The notes under the pieces are model-generated. The model worked only from the letters and a program-made list of their open reading frames with translations, searched no databases and was not told where the DNA came from. A stretch of 64,000 bases of DNA from Haliotis asinina (taxonomy: Eukaryota > Mollusca > Gastropoda > Lepetellida > Haliotidae): the NCBI RefSeq assembly GCF_037392515.1, contig NC_090290.1, positions 1,293,478 to 1,357,477 of the forward strand, written 5' to 3'. Shown one piece after another: positions 33,401-47,655 of this stretch. The translations under genes and the position numbers were made by a program. Within the stretch, counting starts at the first letter, position 1. Each line of letters opens with the position of its first letter.

Positions 33401-36400
33401 TGACTGAACTGTATCGTCATCAGTATCCAATTTCGTCAAAGTGGCAAGGGACTGAAGACTACATGTTTTCAGGATTTTCTGGCACAAGAAATTGACAAGC
33501 TGTTGTGACAGAATAATTGTTCAACCGCTACATTGAACCAAATTCCCTCATGTACTTACCACGGCTGTCGCCAGCAGAGGTCCGTGTATCATCCAGAACA
33601 GTTCTTTCCTTTTAGTCACAGTCCAGCAGCTGCAGAAGAACAGAGACATGTGACCCTCCCGTAAACACAGAACCCGGTTACAGCCAACTCCAGTGACCCC
33701 AATAATGAGCTCCTTGAACAGTAAACTAACTACAGTTATCTCCAGTTCAAATCACCCCAATAATCAGCTCCTTGAACAGTAAACTACAGTTCTATCCAAC
33801 TCTAATCACCCCAATAATCAGCTCCTTGAACAGTAAACTACAGTTCTATCCAACTCTAATCGCCCCACAAATCAGCTCCTTGAACAGTAAACTACAGTTC
33901 TATCCAACTCTAATCGCCCCACAAATCAGCTCCTTGAACAGTAAACTACAGTTATATCCAACACAAATAATGTTATTTTCTTATAATTTATGTAATTTCT
34001 ATTAAAAGTAAAGCACGTGACCCATCGGAAATTATTTAGATACATCAGTTTCTTATAAGCATGTTTGCTATGTACGTTTGTATGTATGTATTTTACTGTA
34101 TTTACATGAACACAATTGTTCATCAAGGGGATCAGGTAAACAGGTATGCCAAATGTTTCGTGTAAGGCCTATGGGTTGTAGATATAGTACTATGTGTAAG
34201 TCAGTTATATTTCTTCACAGTGGTAGCTACCACCACCTTGGAAAGCAGTTGTAACATTTGCAACCTTGCTATCTTTAACCCAGTGAGCCATTGCAATTTT
34301 CTTGCATTCTCCTTTAAACTACGTTCACGTTCATTCTGTTAGTGAATAAACTAAAACGCAGCAAGAAGAGTGTCATTTATTGGCGATGTATTTTATACGA
34401 AGATAATGCTTGTGTTCTGCACCTTCAGTATGCAGTGTTTCGGCAACTGGGATCAGTCTTGTAACGCTCATGTAACGTTTGCAATTTTGAAGGCACAATA
34501 TTACACCACACTTCTCTAAAAGTAAATAATGCATGGAAAGCTAGCATCTAATTTATTTTTTTAAAAAAAACATACGTATTTGGATCACAATATTAGATTA
34601 AGAAAAATTGAATGAATTGATGCAAGCTTGTATTATTGTGATGTTGCGTCTTAAAGGTTAATCCCAGGCTTTGCGGTTCGTATTTTCATTGCATCCTTAC
34701 TGTGCTGGTTAATCTTTTCACCGTACCAATTCCGTATCCGTAGTTGTGACTATACATCAAATAAGTATGACCAAACAACAAGGACACATGCTAGTGTACA
34801 CCGTCATAATAAAAGGAAGGAGTCTCAAATTCTTTGTAATAATTTCATCGTAGCACTATTTTCAGGATTTACAGTCAGGTCTATCTAATTTTATGATATA
34901 ATGTCAGCCCGATACGATAAATGTTTTAATTTATAAATATTCAATTTTAAGTAATCTTCGAATTGAACTGACTACTTTGTACTTAATTGAATAATATCTT
35001 TTTATATAACTATATATAGGTTCCCATGTGCATATTTCTTAAGAGTTCTTCAGATTAACAAATGTCACGAATACTAACGGGTGAAGAAATTACTAGCAAT
35101 GTCCGTGTCTTCAGCATTACCGTGTACTTACAAATGGTTGTCCAGAGCATACTTGACGACGACCCAGGGTATAAGGAATGTGAAAGGTAAGACTGAAAAG
35201 CAAAAGGAAGTGAGAGATTTCACAAAGAAAACCTGAAACGCACATGATTGCCGACTTCTAGCACTGTTGTACTGTTCGTAAAATGTATGCTTTACTAATT
35301 TTCGTAATCTGAATGATTCTTGTCCTCTGATGACAGTCTCACCTACATAGATGTTTTAGCTTACTGAAATAGGGAAAAAACATATATCAATCAAGAAAAT
35401 GAGACATTTCAAATATAAAATTTAGTTGAAATCCTGACAATGTGAGAAGGGTGACAAAGGCCTGGTACTCCTGCTGGCCACTTGCTCGTCTACCGAATAA
35501 CACGCCATACCGAAACATGAATTCACGATGTCATAAAGACCTTGCCATTAATAAAGCATATAGATTTAAACGTTACTCACAAACGTCTAACACGCTATCC
35601 ATTGGATCTTAAAAATTAGCAGATCGTGATACCAGTGCTGTGAGTATCTGCAGACCTTTGTCAGCAAATAATACGTTGGAAATTGTTACTTTGTCCGTCG
35701 TCATTATTCACACATAATTCGGGTTCACCACGGATAGTGAGTATTTCTGGCAACCTTCGATACCGATTATAAATGGACGTACTGTGGCACGAAAAGACCA
35801 CGTTTTTTTTAAAAAGGTTTAATCTGGTCTTAAGCAATCAGGTTGTAACTTGGTCAGATCAAAGCATTAAACCACTCACGCGATGTCGGATTGTTACACC
35901 ACCACGGTTCCATGACAATGAACTCTCTTGTACATGTTAGAAGTTGCCTGTTATATCATGGTCACGGATCATAGCTGTAAACAGCTCAAGCTATGTTATT
36001 AGACAGTTGAAATGAAGGATAAAAATATCAGCAGATTTGAAATCCTGGGGAAGGGTGACAAAGACAAGCTACTCCTGCTTGTACATGTTAGAAGTTATCT
36101 GCTGGATAACACGAGCGAAGGTGTGTCATGTACAAGAGGCAGGTGCTATCATGTCAAGTCGCATGGCGACGCTATATAACGGAGAGAAACAGGCTTCCTT
36201 GTAGACTGTGGTGTCTAATCCTTCGTGGAAATAGACAGTCTCTATGTCACCTCCAGCTGTTGGTGGAGACACATCAGAAGATTATAGTGATGCAACCGTT
36301 GTAACTGTTTGCCAGACTGTCGCCTCAGATTAAACTTATATATGAAATATCACGAATATCTATTATGTTGCTGTAATGTTGTAGACCATTGCTCTGAAAC

Positions 36401-39400
36401 TATAACCTTTAAACAGTGGTCCCGAGACCACTGCTGCGTCGTAATGTGCTAGTGTATTTTTAGGAAGGCTCTCTAATCCTACTATTGTGTAGCAGTTTTC
36501 GACTTCTGAGTTGTACTGACAATTTTTATGTTGTGACAAAGGTGGAATGTCGCAGACTACAATGAAGAAACATTGGGACATAATAGTCAGCAACACTTAT
36601 AATTGGGCGTGTAAATCGCCTATAATAACATACTACGTGACATTGCGGTACTCACGCCACCCAAGGAATATGTATGGCTTGACGCCTCTCCTCTCCGTGG
36701 ATAGAGTCCTGTAGATGAGGTTGTGGAGATACAGGCCCTCCATGAAGATCCATAGCTGACTCACACAGATGGAATACATGAAGATCGTTACAATAAGGCG
36801 GCACTCCCAATGCTGAAACAGACGTTCATGAAGAAGATCATATAAAGAGGATGGTATTGCCAGTTCTGAAACATACGTTTATTGGGATCATACAAAGACG
36901 ATGACACCCCATTGCTGGAACTGACATATCTGATGATCATGTAAAGATGTCACCCGTAAACCTGATCATACAAAGTAAATGGCACTTGCAATGCTGAAAC
37001 AGACGTTTATTGGGATCATCCAAAGACGTTGACACTCATGGTGCTGGAATTGACATACATAAGAATCCTACAAAGACAGTGGCACTGCCAATACTGGAAT
37101 TGACATACATGAGGATCTAAGAAAGAAAACGGCACTGCAAATGCTGAAAGAGGCTTGTATGAAGATCCCAAAGGGAAGACGATTAGAAGAGTCGAATATA
37201 GAGATGACAACAAGAAAGCGGCACGATACCTCAAATGGAAAAACTTGGTTACCCTCCGCCAATTAATGTGTACAAAAAAACCCTGCAGAATTGGAAAAAG
37301 ATGTCGATATTTATTAATTGTATACTGTCACACTTTAAACATTAACTATGCCCCATCTTGCATTTTTTCTATGCAGTCCGATTTTCTGTACTCTTGTACC
37401 ACCGCTGGGTGGTGGAAGGAGAATAAAGAAGTTTGAGTTTGAGTTTGAGTTTGAGGTAGTCCAAATACAGAAGCAAGATGTCGGCAATGTAAATGTTAAG
37501 CCTGTGGCGTTGTAGAAATACTGAATACAAGAGCAACAAACTTCATACATGTGGAAAATGCTAGCCTTGCATGTGATATGCCTTTTAAATGACATCATGT
37601 ATTTTCCAAAAGTCATAGAAACAATGTTAATGAATTTCGATATACGAAGAATGAAAACATTACATTTCATTTGTCTGGAACTCCTATCATAATCATATTA
37701 GCTTGCGTCTAGACATGTCGTGAATTCCTTCATGTATGTGATATCACATTCATCGTTTCTGCGGATTCATCTGGGGAGATAATTGTCTGATGCTTCGCGG
37801 GATTGTAATACAATCAGGATCACGACGTTATGGAAGACACGACATGTTTGAGTGCAGATTAAGAAGATGAGTCTACGAATCTGTTGTTTGAAGTAAGTTT
37901 GTATGAAATTAGTGTCCAAGGATTACTAATATATAATAAGTATTTACGACACGGGACACAGGTGAGTGAGTGAGTGAGTGAGTGAGTGGTGTACGGCTGA
38001 GTGAATGGGTGAGTGTTGAGTTGACGATTGTGGGAGTGGTGAGTTTTGGGTGGACAGTTAAGTGAGTGAGCGTGGTTTATCAATCACTACGTATCTGGCT
38101 AGTGTAAACCTACAGACAGGTTTCACATACGCGCAATCTATAACATCCGTGCACCACTCTATTTTGAAAATAAGATGTGATGCTACAGAAACGTTTAATC
38201 AATTGATTACATTTAATTTAATAGTTAGAGATGCTTTATTCATTAACAGTGTTATAACTACCATATCTTTTTCTGTTCTTTATGAAGAATATATAACTTA
38301 ACATGTCATAAGACTTTTGTTTGATTCTGTACCCAAAATAACTGTCCCTCTCCTACTGAAACAGAGTTATTACCCAAAATAACTATTCTGTTATATACCA
38401 AGATGTTATTTATGCATCATGAAATCTTTTTATTATATATAGAATCAGGAAGTATACGAGTGTCAAAGGTTCAGACCTTTTTTCAACGATTCGGATTGCT
38501 AATTGACAAAACTTGATTTTGAGTTTTTTGTATTGAATAAACCCTTCTCTATTCCGGATACTGATAATTACAGCTAACGTCTATTTGTTTTGGTATGACG
38601 TAATTAGGGAGGTGTTATATTCCACTGCAAGAGATGGGACATCAATTGCTACTTGGGCAGGTTAATGATAATGGGATTATGGTCATCTAATGATTAAGAA
38701 CACAGTGTGTTTGTCTCCGGGAAATTTTCAGATTTTGGACAGAATAGGGTGTATGAACACACTTGCTACCGATCTAGGAGATATTGCTGCGAGACGTTTG
38801 ACCAGCAACATAAACTAAGATCTACGAGGAGCGATAACACCTGCTGGATGACCGTGAAGAAGCAATGCCTTAGGAAGGCGAGTGAGCATCAAGAGAATAA
38901 TATCATGGGCATGGGATTCTCCTGACTGATGACAATTATAACGACAGCAGGATTCTAGTTTTTGGTACCCACTCTGACCTGAAGAGACTCTGTGATTCAC
39001 CACCACCAGCTATGGATGGAGCTTTTAAGATCAGTCCCAAACTCTTCCGACGGTTTTATATCAGTCATTTCCAGTGTCCCTGATTTAGTCTGTCTGCTAC
39101 CTGACAGATGGGAACGCACCAGCAAATGATCAACTTTTTGGAGTTGAAGGCTACTGAACAGATGTTGACATTCCAGCCCACAACACTCATTCTGCAGTTG
39201 GAACTGGCAGTCCACAACGTTATCCGTGACCTTCTTCCAGCTACCAGCCTGAACGGGTGTTTGTTTCACTTTGGCTAATCGTTGTTCAGTTCCGGCAAGG
39301 ATTGGGCTTGGGACCAAGGTATAGAGAAGTGAAGACGTTCGTCGGTGGTTCAGAATGTTGACTGGATTTTCCATTTTTACCAGTGGCAGATGTTTTGACA

Positions 39401-41368
39401 GGATACGAATTGATTGTTACTTGTTACGCGCCAGACATTAGTGGCAGTCAGGATTAGTGGCAGCTCTCCCGTGAGAATCTGGACCCACTTTAGAAGTGAT
39501 AATCCTGGGACGAGCAACTGATGCGAAGGCTACAACAGTCGTCTGGTAAAGCGAGCAGATGAAAGCCATTTGAACATTTATGACCTTATTTTCTTATTTA
39601 TTCAAGGTGGAAGAGAGCAGTTAAGAAGGCAACATTTTTACTTCAACCAGAAGCTTGCCAGAAGCCGACCAAATGCCGTCGGCTGCAGGAAAACGACTGC
39701 ACTCTTTACGACCTTGGTCGTTAGTATGTAACCTGTGCGAGAGACATTGCTCCCTATGTATCAGCTTTTGGTGCAGTGCTTGCAGGTTCTTTCAAGGCTT
39801 GAACTCAGTGATATACTGAACTGAACTCTAAGGTGATTCAAGCGGTGGTATATCATGATTATTGTTATCCTTGTATATTATGAAATCACATGACATGCCA
39901 ACCACGTTTCTTTTATTTGCTTTTCTCTCATGGTAAGGTACCATTGATCGGTTAGGTTAATCCATTTAATTAACCTACTAAAATTAGTCCCCGTCCAAGT
40001 AGTAAGTTATTACCTGTTCACTAAGCGGTGTGAACAGCACACTGCCAGAAATGGGAACACTCGCTGGACCAACGGAAAGGTGTTATAACGTAACTGCCAG
40101 AAATGGGACTAAATCTTTGTTTTGTGTGTAAACTTTTACTGTTTCTTAGTTTGACTCTAACTTCTCCTAAATCGTAGTTTACAAACTTTCATCCATACAC
40201 AATTAGAAACGATTTTATAGGTAACATAACAATCAAGTATTACCCTCACTTTTCAAAATAAGGTAACTTGTTTAAGACAGAAAAAAAACAGCTGTTTCAA
40301 AGAGAGGCAGATATGCTAATTAAAATGCATGGTAATTTTAATGATGGTTTCAGTTTTGTAATGTGAAATGCTTGCACTATCGAATTATAAATGTTTTTCG
40401 GAGAGAGTTTAGAATTTCATTTCAGACAAAACTAGTACTGATTGTTAAAAATGGGTTTTTCTTATTTTAAGCACGGATGTATGTTAAACATTGAGGCGCC
40501 ATATCCAGAAAGACTGTGAGAAAGAATACGTATTAAATACTCAACACAACATGTTCACGACTTACATCGATAATTACACATAACTGCATCCATAATTGCA
40601 ATAAATTCTTGAAAGCCATTTTCAGTGTGCAGGTAGATGCCGAGAATATCACCCAGCCTTCAGTACTGGTATTGCAGAACCACTGCACATTATACAGGTC
40701 AACAAATATATAGCGCCGACAAAATACCTTGCTCGGGGGCAAGAACATATTCATTTGCTTGAAACTCATGTCTATGTTTTTTCGTTTTGTATATTTATGA
40801 AACACAGGCTGCAAGAACAATGACACGTTCTGCAACACATTTAAATCCATTTATCTTTTTCATAGCTATATATAATTTCTCGCCTAAGGGTGAAGATCCA
40901 TATGAAATCCTCATTCTCTTTTTTCTCATTTTCCCTGAACATGTATGCTCTGATGCTTCGTCTTGTGGGTGGTTCCCATCAGGCGATACACGTAGCAGGG
41001 GCTAAAGGGGGTATATTACTAAGACACCGAAATGTGGAGTGTTACAGACTTTGGCTGCTCAACCTCGTCAGATATATATTTCAGCATACGTCCATGGGAC
41101 ATCACTGATACCACAACAACAGCAAAACACGCCATTAAGGCAACCGAGACGAAAATAATAATTCAATACCCAGCTGTATTTTCAGATAACTCCAGTACCC
41201 AGCTGTATTTTCAGATAACTCCAGTACCCAGCTGTATTTTCAGATAACTCCAGTACCCAGCTGTTACACATGCACCAAGCAATGAGGTGATGAAGGGTCC
41301 CCGTGGATACTCACGCCTAGACGCACTCTCTTGTGATCAGTCTGTCTCTCCTCTCACAGACTGAGCGT

Positions 41369-41410
<42 letters not shown>

Positions 41411-42185
41411 CAGATAGATAGATAGATCCCATCACGACCTACTGCTAGGAGACTACTCCAGGTCAGACTCACTTTAAGTCCTATAAGCTGGAAGTAGACC
41501 AATAGGTCTCCTGAGTGTAACATAGCAAATCAGCAAAACTGTCAACCTATCTGTCTTCACAGGACGATGATATGATTCTATCATATATTACCTTCACGGA
41601 AATACACATTAAGACGTCTAGGGGTTACATTAAATAACTTCAGTCTGGTTCATCCTTCCTGTTCAATGTGCCACACATAACTGGGGGAATATTGCTTGGG
41701 GCAGTTAGTAACCTTATCCCATTTCTGAAACTCGTTCAACAACGCTTTGTTCGTCGCTTTTACATCCACCTGGTAGTCAGTGTTACAAAATGTAAACACG
41801 TCATACCAAGATGTTCGGACATCAGCTGCTGCTAGCCCGTGGGCATCGACACTCTACAACAGATGACCATTATCCTACACAGCAAACAAAAGTATTCATT
41901 ATCCACAACGAAAAAGTAATTTCCGGTGCTGGCAATATCCAGTGTTCTTGTGTCCAATCAGCTCAGGATAGTAATGGCTAGAGCGTCCTGTCCGTATATC
42001 CTGCATCCGATATTTACGTGACATGATGCTTACATCAGACAATCAACAACTTAATACAAGTTAGAGACATGGACGCACGTCACCAACACAGTCAGTCTGT
42101 CAACATATATAAAATAGCCATTCAAGTAACCAGGCCCACATTACTTTATGTCTGAAACCACACTTCAAACCTCTAAACCATCACC

Positions 42186-42246
<61 letters not shown>

Positions 42247-45200
42247 CCACCACCACCAGTTACGTTATTCTACTGAAACAGATTTCTATGTGCTTGAAAG
42301 GGATAATAGCAGCGAAAACTATTGCTGAATGATGACCGAAACCCGGTGAAGACACCGGGTGTTCACGACATAGATAAGCATGACCTGCTGCCATTCTGGC
42401 CACCAGCATGTGTTGACCGAATCGTATAAACTCGTCATTTCAGGTGAAAATTCCACCCTAAATATCAACGGGTATAATTCGCGAGATGACCACTTTCACC
42501 AATTGCTATAAGTAAATAATAAAAATAAAAACAGACCTAAACACGAGTCCAATGAAAACAGATATAAGTGGTTACAATCTGGACTGTGTGTATGCTACTC
42601 CGTATCAGACAGAATGTTTCATAATTGTGTAATTGAGGAATGATTAGGAGATGTTGAGAGGTCTCTAAGAACCATTAACATCAAGGAACTACATGTGAAG
42701 TTTTGTTTCCACCTCCAAGTACGTTGATCTCAACTGACAAGATCGTACATAAAAGTGTCGTTTGATGTATGAGTTGAGATACGTCGACTTCTTCACTGAG
42801 GTGATGGTAGTGGAGCTTGAAAATATGTCCGATTTCTCCTCCGACATCCCAACTTCCGCTTGTTGACGAAAAACGACAAAGAAGAGTCAATGTACTCCAC
42901 CCTACCTGAAGCTCGTTCCGGAATTATCTAGTATTCCTTTTGATGTAACGTCAGTACCGGAATCTTGTATTGCTACTAATTGAGTAGTTGAAGTCTTTCA
43001 TCTTTATAACCTCGTAGTACCTAAGGCACTTAACGTCCATTGATCGAAGGGACAGAATGAGGTGACTTCTGGGCGAGCTTAGCCGATGCTACTGAAGAAC
43101 GTAAAATACCGTTTAAGAGGTCTTGATGTTTGAAGTTTATATACGTGAAGGTTTTATCTAAGATTTTGTTTGGGTTGGTTGTTGGTTAACGCCGCATTCA
43201 GCAATATGCCAGCTATAAGTCGACTGTCTGTAAATAACATAGTCATAGACCATAGACCAACAATATGAACATCGTTCTACGCAACTGTGAAAAGATGACA
43301 CGTGTCTACCAAGTCAGTGAGTATGACCACTAGATCCCGTTAGTAGCCTCGCACGACGAGAATGGGTTGCTAAAGACATATTCTACCCGGATCTTATCAA
43401 TGAACATGCAGGAATTACACTTTAAGCAAAAACACCCCACATTGTTTAGCGGCTGTAATCAAGTTGCTATCTAATTATATCGGGTACCCATTCAATGTAG
43501 TGTAAGTGAACTTAGCCTTACATTCCTCGCTGAGTCTAACAAACCCTGGTAGAAGGTCGCATTAAGTTACCTTTGAGCGCCTTTGACCGTCCAGTTAAAT
43601 GCAAGTCGGTCGAACGGATTTAACCGATCAGACAGGTACTGTTTAGGGTACGGCGAGACTTTAAAAATTGCCTGGTCTCTGACACTGATCCTCAACAAAG
43701 TTTCCTCGAAGTAAAAGTTCAATATGTATGTATAATAATACGCCAACTTTCGATTGGTCAGTCTGAAAAGTTAACTGTCGCGACCTCCTTCATGTCCCTT
43801 GACTGACTTTTTATCCAATTAGGTGTCTACACTGGTAAGATGAGCGTACCAATCACACGTCATTTTCGCTTCTTAAATTATCAACCCGATTAAACGTGGA
43901 AACTGAAACGATGCAGAGGTTCTCTGAAAGAAGTAGGTTTTCTTGCCTATATTTTTAAAAGTTTCGCACCTGTCAGTTTGTCTTTATTATTTCCCCCCAA
44001 ATCTGAGTCTCACTGCGAACAAACCTTCGGTGTGGCTCGATTGTAACGGCTGCCTAGCTGATTGGCTACTGTGAGAAAGGGCAGCAAAGGGAGATAATAA
44101 AATCAGGCCGTAGATGCATCCAGGGTATAGTGGAGACTTTGAGACTTACCCTGGAGACACCGAGGATGTCTTCTACTAGGGTTTGTTAGAACCCTAAACC
44201 ATAACTCGTTGACATTATGAGAAAAATAATTAGGTTCTTTCCTTTTAAATCAAATGAATGTCTGAATTTGCCGCTGTATTCAAATTACCATTTATTCCTG
44301 TCGGGTACCCATTCAAAGCCGAGTTTACATTCATGTTCATAACAAACTCAGTAGCTGAAGGAGACAGCACGACACACGTGTAAATCCTGTCGTTGAGGAC
44401 CTCAACAGTAAAAAGCCAAGGAACACAGGCACTCGTCAAAATACTCTCTGCGACCTTCATGCCGCTGACAAATATCCATGTAAACTCGCAGGGCGATGAG
44501 TGTGCGACTCCTCTAATAACCTTGCCACTTTACGACATTATCTTAAACACATACAGAAATGCTCTCTCCTGATTCTCGGCCCACTTGGACCAATATTCCT
44601 CACCCCGCAATTTTAACGGAGATCTATTGAATCAAACTTTCAAGCTGTCATAGTAAGTACACGTGTACTCACAAATAAAGTTATAGCATTTTCCTTCAAG
44701 CGACAATCCCCAAATAATTACCCCGACACAACAAATATGCACATCGTTATCCCAGCTTCGGCGGAGCCGCAGCTGTGACGTAATAGTGGAGAGACGTACG
44801 CTATTTTCTTTCTTTCCCTTGCAGTAATGTACACAACAATGACATGCAATTTTCAGATATTCTCGTTTCACAGAATTCGCAAAACGCGACAGCTGCAAGT
44901 GGATGAACTAGTTCTACAAATGGAAGTACCGATGTCATTTCGTTCCATTTCAGAGCGCAAATAGCGGTATAGCGAGGAGAAAAGCGAATCTTGGCACAGC
45001 CAACGACGCTTGGAGAAAACTGGAAAAAGAGCAAACATGATGTTTCGGTCATTTCGGTCGGTCAGTTATGAAAAAGACAAAGTTAAAGGACTTGTCTGAG
45101 ACAATATGTGTGTGTGTGTGTTCGTTACCAGTACAACTTTTGGAATATATAAACTGCTGTGTGTGTCACACTCTCACCCTGCCCATTATGATTTTAACAC

Positions 45201-47562
45201 AATACGTCACGGAGCAGAAACTGTACTGACCGTCCCCTCTTCTATAAACTCCAACGTGCCGTCTTCCTTCTGTCTCACATCCTTCTCAAGGCCGACTTCG
45301 CTGACAAACAGCGCCCCCTTCATAAATGAAATCGATGCTCGCAGAATGAAGGCAAAGAATAGATTGATATGGAGCGTGTTACTCTTGGAGTTGAGTCGCC
45401 TGCAAATATAGACGTATAGATTGGTAATATCTATCCGTGAATAATAAATGTCAGGGTATATCCTTATAAAGAGTCAAGTACAAAGTACGAACCTACGAAT
45501 GCATAAAGCTATCATTTCTTTAGCGTATAATATTGTTTTCAGCGACCGTTGCTCTCGATTATTTACGCGTTGCTTCGAGTATCTTCTCATTACTTAAAAT
45601 GTATTTTAAAAACTTGAAATCTTGAGTATTCACCGTTTCTACGAGTAATTTCTCGTTACGTCAATTATCTCTTCGCTATCTTGATTATCTCGTCGCTATT
45701 TCACTTTCCTTCAATTTTCTTTCACACGTTTGGTGGAACGGGAAGATACTCTAAGCAACGGGTAAATACTCGACATTTCAAAGTTTGGAAAACAACTAGA
45801 AGCAACGAGAAAATACTATTGATAAAATATTAAACAAAGAGAACATACTCGAAAGTATAGGACGGGAACTTGGAGTAACAAGAAAATAATTTAACCAATG
45901 AAAAATGTTGAAGCAGCGAGAAAATACATGTAATCGCAGCAGCAAATAAACCAATTAAAAGCAACGACAACTTTCGCTAAAAAATATAATTTAGGCTGCA
46001 AAAGTAGCAACATTAGGTCTTCGCACGTACATCCATCCATGTGTTGTAATGGCTGAAATTACAGTCAACGAGGAATGGGTATTTGATGCTGATGGATTTA
46101 AACGGGTCCTAGTCTTGTGTTCCGTGACCTTTGCAGTGTTTCGGCGAATGTTTTAAATAAAGCACCATGTGCCTGACAATGTTTCTCTTTTTGTTTAATA
46201 CCGCACTCAACAAAATTCTAGCTACATCATAGTGTAAAAACCTTGGAGTCATGTTTGTGTGCAGACTCTTTCAGTGTTGTCTCAACCCTTACTGTACACA
46301 AACCGGTGCACTTAAAAGAACTCACGAATCCGTTGGTATATGAGCAGATGGTGGCCACAGGAATACGTGCAAACACCTAGTTGCGGGTACAGCAAAGTGC
46401 AGTACACTAAAACAAAGTACTTGAGATTGATAATAAGACATGCCGTGGAGATCGAGGGAAAAACAAAGCACTTTTGAGCAGGTGGGTTGGATATCGGCGC
46501 TGTACATATATTTAATGTATCTGTAAATACTCGAATCTGGGCCAGTAACTCTCACGAGTATGGGATGCTAAAGCCCAGTTAAAACCCTGATCACAGGCAA
46601 CTGTCTATTCTCCGGTAGTGTACGTCACATTTCATGATCAGTTTTCACCGTAATCCCGATGGCGATATTGCTGCTAAATTGGTACAACTATTGAACATAT
46701 TCTAACATACCACTATTATTCAATAGCCACTTAATTGAAAGAATATTAACAAAGACACGGAAGTATTAACGTGTCATTAACTAACGTGTCAATAGATTTT
46801 GTTTGACTAACAATTTAGTTACGCCTTTTTGTCAATAACGCTAACGCGCCATTAATTTAACGACGACTGTGGGGCATCTAAAGAGCGTCATTAATTTAAC
46901 GAAGGTTGTGGGGCATCCAAAGAGCGTCATTAACATAACGAAGGTTTTGGGGCATCATTAGAGCGTCAGTAACTTAACAAAGGCTCTGGGCCATCATAAG
47001 AGGGTCATTAACATAACGAAGGTTGTGGGGCATCCAAAGAGCGTCATTAACATAACGCAGGTTGTGGGGCATCCAAAGAGCGTCATTACCATAACGATGG
47101 TTTTGGGGCATCATTAGAGCGTCGGTAACTTAACAAAGGCTCTGGGCCATCATAAGAGGGTCATTAACATAACGAAGGCTCTGGGCCATCATAAGAGGGT
47201 CATTAACTTAACCAAGGCTGTGGGGCATGTAAAGAACGAAGGTTTGGGGGCATCATTAGAGCGTCATTAACTTAACGAAGGTTCAAGGACATCATTAGAG
47301 AGTCCAAATTAAAAGAATGTAACAATAACATACATGTATAATAATAACTCCAGTATAAACTTCAGCTTGATTACATTGATTCTACGCCATACATTTGTGA
47401 GCATTGGGCCCCAGCCAAGGACATGTGACCGCGTGTTACCTGCAGCACAGCATGATGATGACGGCGATGATGAGGGAGCCGAGAGATACCCCATACCCCA
47501 CCCGGTACAGCAGCTCCAGTCTGTTGGCGTCGTGCTGGACAACACAGGAGAACATGGGATTA

Positions 47563-47655
<93 letters not shown>

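Noticed and set aside
38997..39374. 125-codon - ORF as a gene
   Set aside because: No motif recognised, lies in the receptor's large intron, no splice partner seen.
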